A DNA stretch of 64,000 nt from Veillonella sp. 3891. GTDB taxonomy: Bacteria; Bacillota; Negativicutes; Veillonellales; Veillonellaceae. Positions 54,675 to 64,000 of this stretch are shown here, in pieces. The position numbers were made by a program, and so were the translations under genes. The notes under the pieces are model-generated. The model was not told the origin of the DNA and did not search any database. It saw only the letters and a list, made by a program, of their open reading frames with translations. Where the stretch lies: NCBI RefSeq assembly GCF_003992315.1, contig NZ_RQVE01000002.1, positions 62,001 through 126,000 on the forward strand, read 5' to 3'. How positions within the stretch are numbered: position 1 is the stretch's first letter; each line of letters starts with the position of its first letter.

Positions 54675-55334
54675 CTAATCTTCGTAAATCGCCATACGGC
54701 GTTCTAAATATTGATACAGTTTCGTCAGTACAAATGTCATAGCCAAGTAGAATACCCCAGCTACAATAAAAGCTGTAATATCGAAATCACGTTGTACAAT
54801 GCTACGAGTGATTCGCAAAATATCATTCATAGCCAATACATACACCAAGGATGTATCTTTCAGCAATGTAATCGTTTCATTCGCCAATGGTGGCAATACA
54901 CGTTTGATGACCTGTGGCAAAATGATTTTGTACATCGTCTGCACATAAGTAAAGCCTAATACCTTCGCCCCTTCATATTGTCCTTTTGGAATCGATTGGA
55001 TACCACTGCGGAAAATTTCACATAAGTAGGCGATGTAATTCAACACGAAGGACAGCACCGCCGCCGTCATATCGGTCAACTCAAAGCCATCAATCATAAA
55101 TGGCAAGCCGTAATAGATGAGCAAAATTTGTAGCATTAACGGTGTGCCACGCATTACGTACACGTAAGCATCCACGATGGTCGTTACCACTCGATTTGTG
55201 CTCAATCGGAGCAGTGCCAAGAGCAATCCACCTGGCACTGACAAGATGATGACGATGAAGAACAAGGACAAGGTCACTTGGAATCCGCCAGCAATGGCCG
55301 GAACCATCTGTAAAATATATTCCAATACGTCCAT
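54675..55334 (-). CDS. polar amino-acid ABC transporter permease
   Basis: Predicted 219-residue inner-membrane permease with about five helices, of the HisM/GlnP type. The ATPase-contact loop is visible (YEGAKVLGFTYVQTMYKIIL) after FRSGIQSIPKGQ, and the N-terminal family motif is GFQVTLSLFFIVIILSVPGG with RGTPLMLQILLIYYG. A single permease gene implies a homodimer. It lies 2 bases after the binding-protein gene and 9 before the ATPase gene. Confidence 0.94.
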   Translation of the reverse strand: MDVLEYILQMVPAIAGGFQVTLSLFFIVIILSVPGGLLLALLRLSTNRVVTTIVDAYVYVMRGTPLMLQILLIYYGLPFMIDGFELTDMTAAVLSFVLNYIAYLCEIFRSGIQSIPKGQYEGAKVLGFTYVQTMYKIILPQVIKRVLPPLANETITLLKDTSLVYVLAMNDILRITRSIVQRDFDITAFIVAGVFYLAMTFVLTKLYQYLERRMAIYED

Positions 55335-55336
55335 GT

Positions 55337-56158
55337 TTATTTATACTCCTCTTTCGTCAAGATAGATGTGTCGCCAAACCATTTTTGCGCCAATTTGTCA
55401 GCCGTACCATCATTCATCACTTCTTGTAAGGCAGCGTCAATTTTAGCTTTCAACGCTTCATCTTCTTTGCGCATACCTACGCCTGCTTTTTCAGTGGCAA
55501 AGGAACCATTTGCTACGGTGAACACATTATTACCTTTTTTGCCGATTAAATAACGGCCTACCATTTCATCTACCACGATCGCATCGATACGGCCTAATTC
55601 TAGATCCATGAAAGCATTCACATAATCGCCATATTCTTTGATTTCTTTAAAGTTTTTAGATTGTGGATCATTTTTTACTGCTTCTAAACCAGTAGAACCT
55701 GATTGAACTCCTACTCGTTTGCCATCGAGTTGGGCCTTGTCAGCAATACCAGCATCCGATTTCACAGCAATGATTTGGTCCCCACGAAGATATGGTTTAG
55801 AGAACAAAATATTGCGCTCCCGTTCCTTCGTAATGGTTAAACCATTCCACAACACATCAATGCGTTTAGATTTTAGTTCTGCTTCCTTGCTATCCCAATC
55901 GATGGATTTAAATTCCACTTCAGAACCAATACGCTTAGCTACCTCTTTTGCCAAATCGATATCAAAACCTACGAGTTCACCTTTTTCATCTTTAAATCCC
56001 ATAGGAGGGAAGTTATCATCTAGACCAATGACAATTTTCTTAGGTACCTCAGTATTCGCCTGCTTCGTAGATGTCCCACAACCTGCCACTAACCCCACAA
56101 TTACCAATGCACTAGCTGCTGCTAATACTGTTTTAGAACATGTTTGTAACCAATTCAT
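55337..56158 (-). CDS. amino-acid ABC transporter substrate-binding lipoprotein
   Basis: Predicted 273-residue lipoprotein. The signal peptide ends in the lipobox LVAGC (about residues 23-27), so it is membrane-tethered. The periplasmic-binding fold shows as IVIGLDDNFPPMGFKDEKGE, GFDIDLAKEVAKRIGSEVEF, VLWNGLTITKERERNILFSK and GVQSGSTGLEAVKNDPQSK. This pattern is that of cystine, glutamine or basic amino-acid binding proteins; the exact ligand is not clear. First gene of the operon, behind a near-consensus promoter. Confidence 0.93.
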   Translation of the reverse strand: MNWLQTCSKTVLAAASALVIVGLVAGCGTSTKQANTEVPKKIVIGLDDNFPPMGFKDEKGELVGFDIDLAKEVAKRIGSEVEFKSIDWDSKEAELKSKRIDVLWNGLTITKERERNILFSKPYLRGDQIIAVKSDAGIADKAQLDGKRVGVQSGSTGLEAVKNDPQSKNFKEIKEYGDYVNAFMDLELGRIDAIVVDEMVGRYLIGKKGNNVFTVANGSFATEKAGVGMRKEDEALKAKIDAALQEVMNDGTADKLAQKWFGDTSILTKEEYK

Positions 56159-56205
56159 AGTACTTTCTCCTCTCTACAGATATGTAATCTCTATTTCATG
56201 ATTAC

Positions 56206-56234
56206 ATTATACTTTAGTTAATTAAAGTTGTAAA
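56206..56234 (-). promoter_or_regulatory. promoter of the amino-acid ABC operon
   Basis: Minus strand: -35 TTTACA (56234-56229), 17-nt spacer, -10 TATAAT (56211-56206). The flanks CTTC before the -35 and AAG before the -10 also occur in the glmS promoter. Confidence 0.75.
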
Positions 56235-56320
56235 GAAGTAAATAATAAAATTTTTATCATATGTTATTAAAGTAATTTATACTGACAACGTCCCTCCAAT
56301 ATCTAACTATCAAAACAAAA

Positions 56321-56355
56321 AGCGATATAGTAAGTTATGTACTCACTATATCGCT
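56321..56355 (-). terminator. terminator of the second Rpn gene
   Basis: Stem AGCGATATAGTGAGT paired with ACTTACTATATCGCT (one mismatch), then TTTTTGTTTTG on the minus strand. Confidence 0.85.
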
Positions 56356-56376
56356 GATTTTCTCTTTACCTATATA

Positions 56377-57216
56377 TTATATCAAGCCATGTGCTTTGCC
56401 TATTTCATTTATTTCTTTTAACGTTAAGTTAGTAATCTTAGCAATCATCTGCATGGATATATTTTCTCGAAGCATTTGAACGACAACTTCAGTCTTCGCT
56501 TTAGCCTTACCTAGATTTTCACCTTCTACTAACCCTTCTGCCCGACCTTCAGCCACGCCTTCTTTCCAATATGTATAATGATCCATTGATAGCATTGAAT
56601 ATTCCTCCCTCCAAGTCTCACAATGTTTTGCTTCATCTACGGCACTTTCAATTTCTCGTAGTAACTCATCCGATGCAGCATGACCGTCCACATAATCTAA
56701 GAACCGTTGCAACGGCTTCGAAATATCATCCATTTTACCCTTGGTACTTAAAAACAATTTTGTAGCCCCATCGTTCAACAGAATATCATGTTCTTCCATA
56801 CAAACATTTTTGAATGTGTATTTATGACGATTTCCAGTAAACACAGGGAATGTACAAATAAAAATAATATACGAATCATTTAATGTCATGTACTTCTGCC
56901 CTTTTTGTAAATGATACATATCCAAAATACTTTGGTAAAAGCGTGTGCGCTTTACCAGTTCTTCCATATCCTTGCTGGTTTGCATCTCGATATTGAATAC
57001 AGTTCCACTGTCGTCATTCACATAGACATCTAAACGAATACTTTTCGTTTCCAAGCTTACATCCAGAGTTTTCTCCTCTTGAATGTAAACGATATCCTTG
57101 ATAGAAATATCCAGCAACCGTTCCAATACTGCCTTACAAATGGATTTCTTTAGCATGACCTTTTGAAAGATAAAATTGTCCTGAATGGTCAGTTCATCGA
57201 ATGATTTAATACGCAT
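56377..57216 (-). CDS. Rpn-family recombination-promoting nuclease, second copy
   Basis: Predicted 279-residue PD-(D/E)XK protein, a clear paralogue of the gene at 15440-16243 (shared IKSFDELTIQDNFIFQKVM, KSICKAVLERLLDISI, YMTLNDSYIIFICTFPVFTG and FLSTKGKMDDIS). The catalytic stretch is IRLDVYVNDDSG followed by VFNIEMQ. The Gly/Glu-rich tail (GVAEGRAEGLVEGENLGKAK) is longer than in the first copy. I start at 57216, where the homology begins and AGTGAGG lies upstream. Unlike the first copy it has a normal terminator and no palindromic repeat at its stop, but the sequence upstream of both genes is related. Confidence 0.88.
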   Translation of the reverse strand: MRIKSFDELTIQDNFIFQKVMLKKSICKAVLERLLDISIKDIVYIQEEKTLDVSLETKSIRLDVYVNDDSGTVFNIEMQTSKDMEELVKRTRFYQSILDMYHLQKGQKYMTLNDSYIIFICTFPVFTGNRHKYTFKNVCMEEHDILLNDGATKLFLSTKGKMDDISKPLQRFLDYVDGHAASDELLREIESAVDEAKHCETWREEYSMLSMDHYTYWKEGVAEGRAEGLVEGENLGKAKAKTEVVVQMLRENISMQMIAKITNLTLKEINEIGKAHGLI

Positions 57217-57244
57217 ATAACGCCTCACTTTCATTCTTACCAAA

Positions 57245-57250
57245 ATTATA
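57245..57250 (-). promoter_or_regulatory. extended -10 element of the second Rpn gene
   Basis: TGTGGTATAATTT on the minus strand, identical to the element before the first Rpn gene; no clear -35. Confidence 0.45.
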
Positions 57251-57368
57251 CCACAATTACGTGCTAGGTCGGTAGATACACCTCCAGCATATAGTTGCAC
57301 TTCTCCTTGAATCTTATCCTTCCTCTAAAATTTCCTAACAGTGAATATTTTCAAAAAAACAAATAAAA

Positions 57369-57402
57369 AGAACCACCTAGCACCTTGCCAAGTGGTTTTT
57401 TT
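57369..57402 (-). terminator. terminator after the two small envelope genes
   Basis: Stem ACCACTTGGCA paired with TGCTAGGTGGT (one mismatch), preceded by AAAAAA and followed by TCTTTTTATTT on the minus strand. Confidence 0.75.
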
Positions 57403-57412
57403 ATAATCCTAT

Positions 57413-57913
57413 TCAAGTATTTTTATATCGATTCAGTGCCTCTAAAACTTTCATTTTATCTTGATGGCTCAGAAACTGTAAGCTAATGGACACGATATAT
57501 ATACCGCCTGTTTCTGTTTGCACATACAAGGTTTTCCAGTCCTCCCCGAATCCCATGATGCCTTGATAATGAACAAAGGTCAAATATAAGTCTGGTGCAA
57601 AAAAACGTTCAATTCGTTCTTTTACTAATATAGGCGTTCGTTTTAGAATGAGCCCTTCTGTAGCAATATAAATCTCCACATCGTCTTGCTGGTACATACG
57701 AAGTAAGGCGTAGCCAGCAACCATCACAAGGAGGATGAACCACATATTCATCCCTGACTCTAGCTCTCGATAGAGGAGTACACTGCGATAGATGCCCCAT
57801 ACTGCAATGGCTGCATATAACAGCTGAAAGCCCCATACCATAACCGTAGAATTATGTATTTCACCTTGAATCGTTCCACAAGGAAACATGTTCTCTAATT
57901 CTTCACGTTTCAT
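57413..57913 (-). CDS. small membrane protein, unknown function
   Basis: Predicted 166-residue protein with two adjacent membrane helices (VMVWGFQLLYAAIAVWGIYR and MNMWFILLVMVAGYALLRMY), then a soluble domain of about 90 residues (IYIATEGLILKRTPILVKER). The two-helix plus beta-rich layout resembles bacterial PH-domain membrane proteins, but I do not see a decisive motif. I start it at 57913 because GGAGG lies 6-7 nt upstream and the frame further out to 57988 has none. It follows the secreted-protein gene by 78 bases, in one operon. Confidence 0.65.
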   Translation of the reverse strand: MKREELENMFPCGTIQGEIHNSTVMVWGFQLLYAAIAVWGIYRSVLLYRELESGMNMWFILLVMVAGYALLRMYQQDDVEIYIATEGLILKRTPILVKERIERFFAPDLYLTFVHYQGIMGFGEDWKTLYVQTETGGIYIVSISLQFLSHQDKMKVLEALNRYKNT

Positions 57914-57991
57914 AGGTCCTCCAAATATACAGCTTGAAAAATAGTTATGTTTATTTCCTAATACATTAGTTTCTACATAAATCTGCAATAT

Positions 57992-58501
57992 CTAGTCTTG
58001 TTTATTTTCTAAGCTATAATTGATTCTTAAGATTGGTCTTTTTGACTCCTCTTCTCGTGCTTGCTCTAGCTCTTCTGCTTGCCGCTTCTCATAGGCTTTC
58101 GCCTTAGTATCACGATCTGTTAGTTTTTTTACCAGTTCCCAGATTGTCTTGCCGCTATCAGACTCACTAAAATGAAAACTATAATCATTGATTCGACGTC
58201 CTACCACCACATTAGATTCTGGTTTATAGAGCAATGAATCTTTCACCATTATTAATCCGCCATTAAAATACAGCACATAATGTACAACTTCTTGACGATC
58301 TTCGTTTGTATCAAGTCTAGCTATCCAAGCATCAGCTGTGTCCAATTCTTCATTATAGGAAACTGTATTCACATCAAGTTTTAAGAGTAAACCATCATTA
58401 GAAAATACTGTCTGCCAACGTGGATCGTTAAAGTCTTTTCCACTCACTGTATGGAAAAATCCTAGAAACAATACCATTCCTAATACTATGCATTTTTTCA
58501 T
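57992..58501 (-). CDS. secreted protein, unknown function
   Basis: Predicted 169-residue exported protein. A signal peptide (KKCIVLGMVLFLGFFHTVSG) precedes a small domain starting DPRWQTVFSNDGLLLKLDVN. The C-terminal 45 residues are highly charged and probably helical (KAKAYEKRQAEELEQAREEE). I recognise no catalytic motif. It heads a two-gene operon after the trpS terminator. Confidence 0.7.
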   Translation of the reverse strand: MKKCIVLGMVLFLGFFHTVSGKDFNDPRWQTVFSNDGLLLKLDVNTVSYNEELDTADAWIARLDTNEDRQEVVHYVLYFNGGLIMVKDSLLYKPESNVVVGRRINDYSFHFSESDSGKTIWELVKKLTDRDTKAKAYEKRQAEELEQAREEESKRPILRINYSLENKQD

Positions 58502-58544
58502 CTTATCCCCCGCATTTTATATCTCCTACAACACGATACCAAAA

Positions 58545-58583
58545 AGATGTAATGAAACGCCACGAGAGCATCTCATTACATCT
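58545..58583 (-). terminator. terminator of the glmS-trpS operon
   Basis: An 11-bp stem (AGATGTAATGA and its complement) with a 17-nt loop, followed by TTTTTGG on the minus strand, just after trpS. Confidence 0.8.
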
Positions 58584-58589
58584 TCATCA

Positions 58590-61417
<2,828 letters not shown>

Positions 61418-61439
61418 GGTATGTACCTCCTTGATTAAT

Positions 61440-61600
61440 TCATTGCTATTGCTTCTGAAAGTAGCCTTTGTGCACCTAGTTACCTTGATGTTTTGCTCTA
61501 CTTCTACGACTGAAGCTAGCCGAGAGGCATCCGCTGAATTTCGATACTCCTCTACCTCGTCCGCTGTGAAAGCTGTCTCTTTCCAGCGCTTGCGCTATTC
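61440..61600 (-). ncRNA. glmS ribozyme/riboswitch in the glmS leader
   Basis: Read on the minus strand, the leader carries the cleavage-site element A|GCGC (A at 61590), a P1 stem GGAAAG/CTTTC, the core GACGAGGTAGAGGAGTATCG, and CAGCGGATGCCTCTCGG, in the order and spacing of the glmS ribozyme. The 3' part (P3-P4) extends toward the start codon. Known glmS ribozymes self-cleave when they bind glucosamine-6-phosphate. Boundaries are approximate. Confidence 0.85.
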
Positions 61601-61690
61601 GCCTGTACGAATTTGGTTCCTCCTTTGCATCTGTTTCGACAGTTCTGTTGACTATGCCTAGGTATGTTAAAAATAGTCATAATCAGTAGT

Positions 61691-61720
61691 ATTATACTTC
61701 ATATGAGCAACAACTGTAAA
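61691..61720 (-). promoter_or_regulatory. promoter of glmS
   Basis: Minus strand: -35 TTTACA (61720-61715), 18-nt spacer, -10 TATAAT (61696-61691), placing the start of transcription about 90 nt before the ribozyme cleavage site. Confidence 0.7.
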
Positions 61721-62056
61721 GAAGCAAACACATTTACCCTTAACTATCATAAACGGCATATACTATTGCCATAGTCTACACCTACATAGATGTATCATGA
61801 AAACTACAAAGACCCTCTGCTATTGTTATACTATACTGAAAAGTGATTCTACCATTATATAGAGCTACCATAATGTACTATAACAAAATAAAATAGAGAA
61901 ATGTTGACCAAAACGTATCAACATTTCTCTATTGTTCCATTGTGTTATTATGTTATCTTGCTATTATGCATTTGCCCAGGTAGTCATCACCTCAGTGTTG
62001 CAATATAGGTTCACCTATCTCCGTTATATTGTATAAGCACTGAACTTGCGTTCCCA
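61721..62056. other. gene-free stretch between modC and glmS
   Basis: About 336 bp. Besides the terminator at 61893-61932 I see no gene, RNA or repeat here. Confidence 0.6.
61893..61932 (-). terminator. terminator of the modABC operon
   Basis: A perfect 15-bp stem (ATAGAGAAATGTTGA and complement) with a 10-nt loop, followed by TTTATTTTG on the minus strand. Confidence 0.85.
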
Positions 62057-62683
62057 TTACACCTCTTCGGCAATCATCCCATCTCGACACAAAAGCCGGT
62101 GGTTCCCTACGGCAGCCGCCTCTTCTTCACTATGAGTGACCCACAAGCAAGGGATTCCCCATTCAGAGATAATGTCCACTAAGTCTTGTTGCAATTGCGA
62201 CCTCAAGTTCACATCTAAGGCAGTAAGCGGTTCGTCTAGGATAAGTAGCACTGGTTTGGAGTACAGTGCTCGTCCTAATGCCACCCGTTGTTGTTCCCCA
62301 CCAGACAAGCCTTTGGCTTTCTTCTTAAGATGTGGTGTCAATCGCAAACGCTCCACAATATGATCGAACAACTCTGGAGAACCTTGCTTACTATATCGGA
62401 TATTCTTCTCCACGGTCATATGAGGAAACACAATATTGCCTTGCGGCATATAGCCAATGTGTCGTTCTTGGGTAGGTGTTACTACCTTCTTTCCATCAAA
62501 CCATACCGCATCATTGGCTGTAATCCTACCTTCTTTAGGCGTTAACAATCCACATAAAGCTTTCAAAAATGTAGATTTTCCACTTCCAGAAGGGCCCATC
62601 AATGTAGTAATACCTTCTTGTAATGTACCTTGGGCTTTCACAACAAAAGTACCTCGTTCTATGACGATATCAAAGGAAATCAT
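62057..62683 (-). CDS. modC: molybdate ABC transporter ATP-binding protein ModC (short form)
   Basis: Predicted 208-residue ATPase. Walker [22 protein letters not shown]-loop IGYMPQGNIVFPHMTVEKN, signature AKGLSGGEQQRVALGRALY and Walker B VLLILDEPLTALD are complete. The E. coli protein is about 350 residues because of a C-terminal molybdate-binding domain; this one ends at the ATPase domain, so feedback by that domain is absent. Neighbours modB and modA identify the system. Confidence 0.88.
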   Translation of the reverse strand: MISFDIVIERGTFVVKAQGTLQEGITTLMGPSGSGKSTFLKALCGLLTPKEGRITANDAVWFDGKKVVTPTQERHIGYMPQGNIVFPHMTVEKNIRYSKQGSPELFDHIVERLRLTPHLKKKAKGLSGGEQQRVALGRALYSKPVLLILDEPLTALDVNLRSQLQQDLVDIISEWGIPCLWVTHSEEEAAAVGNHRLLCRDGMIAEEV

Positions 62684-62692
62684 AGTACCTCC

Positions 62693-63352
62693 TTACCGAT
62701 TTGAGAAGAGGGAACCTTTGGTTAGACCTTGAATGGCCCACACAAGCCCCAATGTTAATACACAAATATAAATCACTAATTCAAATGCACCGCTATAATC
62801 GCCAAATTCTACGAGAGAATAAATGGCTAATGGCATCGTTCTTGTGACACCTGGAATATTTCCAGCAATCAAAATAGTAGCCCCGAACTCACCCAATCCA
62901 CGCGCAAAGGAAAGGATGGATCCACTGAGAATTCCTTTCCACGCTAACGGCAAGGAGATGGTCCAAAATACACGAAACTCCGAGGCTCCTAATGTACGGG
63001 CTACATCTTCCATATCGCTATCGATAGCGGCTAGCGCTGTTCGAACAGATTGATAAAACAGAGGAAAACTCACCACGGCGGATGCAATAATTGCCCCTAA
63101 CTTAGAGAAGACCACGCGAATTCCATGCGCCTCTAACCAAGCTCCAAAGGCATTGCCTGGAGAAAATATGATGAGCAACACAAAGCCTAATACCACTGGT
63201 GGTAATACCAAGGGCAATGTAAAGAAAGAATCAATTAAAGATTTTCCTGGAAAGGCATAATGTTTCATCACATAGTTCAAACTAAGTCCAAAAATGACAT
63301 TAATCAAAAGTGCCAGAAAGGCAACTTCGATGGATAGTTGTAAGGCTATCAT
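62693..63352 (-). CDS. modB: molybdate ABC transporter permease ModB
   Basis: Predicted 219-residue inner-membrane permease with five or six helices. Family motifs: FPGKSLIDSFFTLPLVLPPV, VVSFPLFYQSVRTALAAIDS, the ATPase-contact loop EDVARTLGASEFRVFWTISL, and FARGLGEFGATILIAGNIPG. Overlaps modA by 4 bases, and modC follows after 9. Confidence 0.94.
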   Translation of the reverse strand: MIALQLSIEVAFLALLINVIFGLSLNYVMKHYAFPGKSLIDSFFTLPLVLPPVVLGFVLLIIFSPGNAFGAWLEAHGIRVVFSKLGAIIASAVVSFPLFYQSVRTALAAIDSDMEDVARTLGASEFRVFWTISLPLAWKGILSGSILSFARGLGEFGATILIAGNIPGVTRTMPLAIYSLVEFGDYSGAFELVIYICVLTLGLVWAIQGLTKGSLFSNR

Positions 63353-64000
63353 TTTTGAGCTGGCTCAGCGAAGCCCCATTTGGCTAATACTTCGTTAGCT
63401 TCTTTACTTGTTAGGAACGCATAAAAATCTTCAGTTAATTTATTTTGGTTCTTTTTCACCACACCGATAGGGTACTCGATAGGTGCATGTAATTTAGCAT
63501 CCACTGTAGCAGAAATATCTACTTTATCTTTCAATGCTAAGGCATCAGTTTTATATACGAATCCTACATCAGCTGCGCCTTCCGCAATGTACGCACCTAC
63601 TGCTTTTACATCTTTCGCAAATACAATATTAGGTTCTACTGCATCCCACAAATTAGCTTTTGTTAAGGATTCTTTTGCATATTTACCAGCTGGCACTGTT
63701 TCTACTGTGCCGATAGCTACGCGTTTTGCATTCGTAATATTATCTAATGTCACAGATTCTTTACCTTTTGGTACGATCATTACCAATGTATTCGCTACGA
63801 ATGGACGAATGTTATCCATTAATCCTTTTTCATTCAATTGATCCATATTCTTTTTGTTCGCAGAAATAAAGATACTAGATGGCGCCCCCTCTTCAATTTG
63901 TTGACGCAAAGTGCCAGAACCTGCATAGACAATATTCACTTGTTCAGGTTTTAAGTTATGTTTTTTCACATAGTCTGCTTTTAATTCTTCCAATGCCCCC
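63349..64000 (-). CDS. modA: molybdate ABC transporter binding protein ModA, N-terminus beyond window
   Basis: A minus-strand frame open to the window end; only the C-terminal 216 or so residues are inside, without signal peptide. VNIVYAGSGTLRQQIEEGAP and SIFISANKKNMDQLNEKGLM match the oxyanion-binding region of ModA, and YIAEGAADVGFVYKTDALAL is the usual second-lobe motif. The apparent TTG start at 63993 is an artefact of truncation. As part of modABC it would supply the molybdenum used by the hydroxylases at 28.8-39.6 kb. Confidence 0.92.
   Translation of the reverse strand, partial: GALEELKADYVKKHNLKPEQVNIVYAGSGTLRQQIEEGAPSSIFISANKKNMDQLNEKGLMDNIRPFVANTLVMIVPKGKESVTLDNITNAKRVAIGTVETVPAGKYAKESLTKANLWDAVEPNIVFAKDVKAVGAYIAEGAADVGFVYKTDALALKDKVDISATVDAKLHAPIEYPIGVVKKNQNKLTEDFYAFLTSKEANEVLAKWGFAEPAQK

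Overview
The window looks like chromosomal DNA of a diderm, anaerobic Firmicute of the class Negativicutes, most likely Veillonella or a close relative. This is an inference. It rests on low-GC DNA with Gram-negative outer-membrane trimeric autotransporter adhesins, next to Firmicute-type features such as a glmS ribozyme, cdaA-cdaR-glmM and a fused rph-rdgB. A selenium/molybdenum purine-degradation island also fits the classical purine fermentation described for Micrococcus lactilyticus (now Veillonella).

Layout. 1-9378 (minus) is an open-ended trimeric autotransporter adhesin of more than 3100 residues. 10167-12143 (plus) is a second, smaller YadA-like protein that carries its own anchor barrel. 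metE follows, then a mosaic of palindromic repeats (14.8-16.65 kb) around an Rpn-family nuclease and a DUF4198 protein. 17.5-20.2 kb holds a site-2-protease-like protein without its metal motifs, a protein made of six tandem helix-turn-helix units, and a TSUP-like membrane protein. 20.4-25.5 kb is the cdaA-cdaR-FAD protein-glmM envelope/c-di-AMP operon.

25.5-49.6 kb is the core of the window, a selenium- and molybdenum-dependent purine/urate catabolism island. It holds a three-subunit molybdenum hydroxylase with maturation genes (yqeC, mocA, yqeB, XdhC-like), selenium genes (yedE, yedF, DUF3343, a class V PLP lyase), a nucleobase permease, a fused selenium-type xanthine dehydrogenase, dihydropyrimidinase, a short YgfK, ssnA, carbamate kinase, ygeW, ygeY, 2,3-diaminopropionate ammonia-lyase and a YheO-like regulator. 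Together these would import purines, hydroxylate and open the rings, and recover ATP from carbamoyl phosphate and pyruvate plus ammonia from diaminopropionate. The regulator's promoter is bracketed by four copies of a new-looking CTAA-N7-TTAGG motif. The modABC molybdate transporter at the right edge fits the metal demand of the island.

49.8-64 kb is mostly housekeeping: malic enzyme, speD, rph-rdgB, an amino-acid ABC transporter, a second Rpn-family gene, two small envelope proteins, trpS, glmS with a recognisable ribozyme in its leader, and modCBA (modA cut by the window end). No rRNA, tRNA, CRISPR array, insertion sequence or phage gene was recognised.
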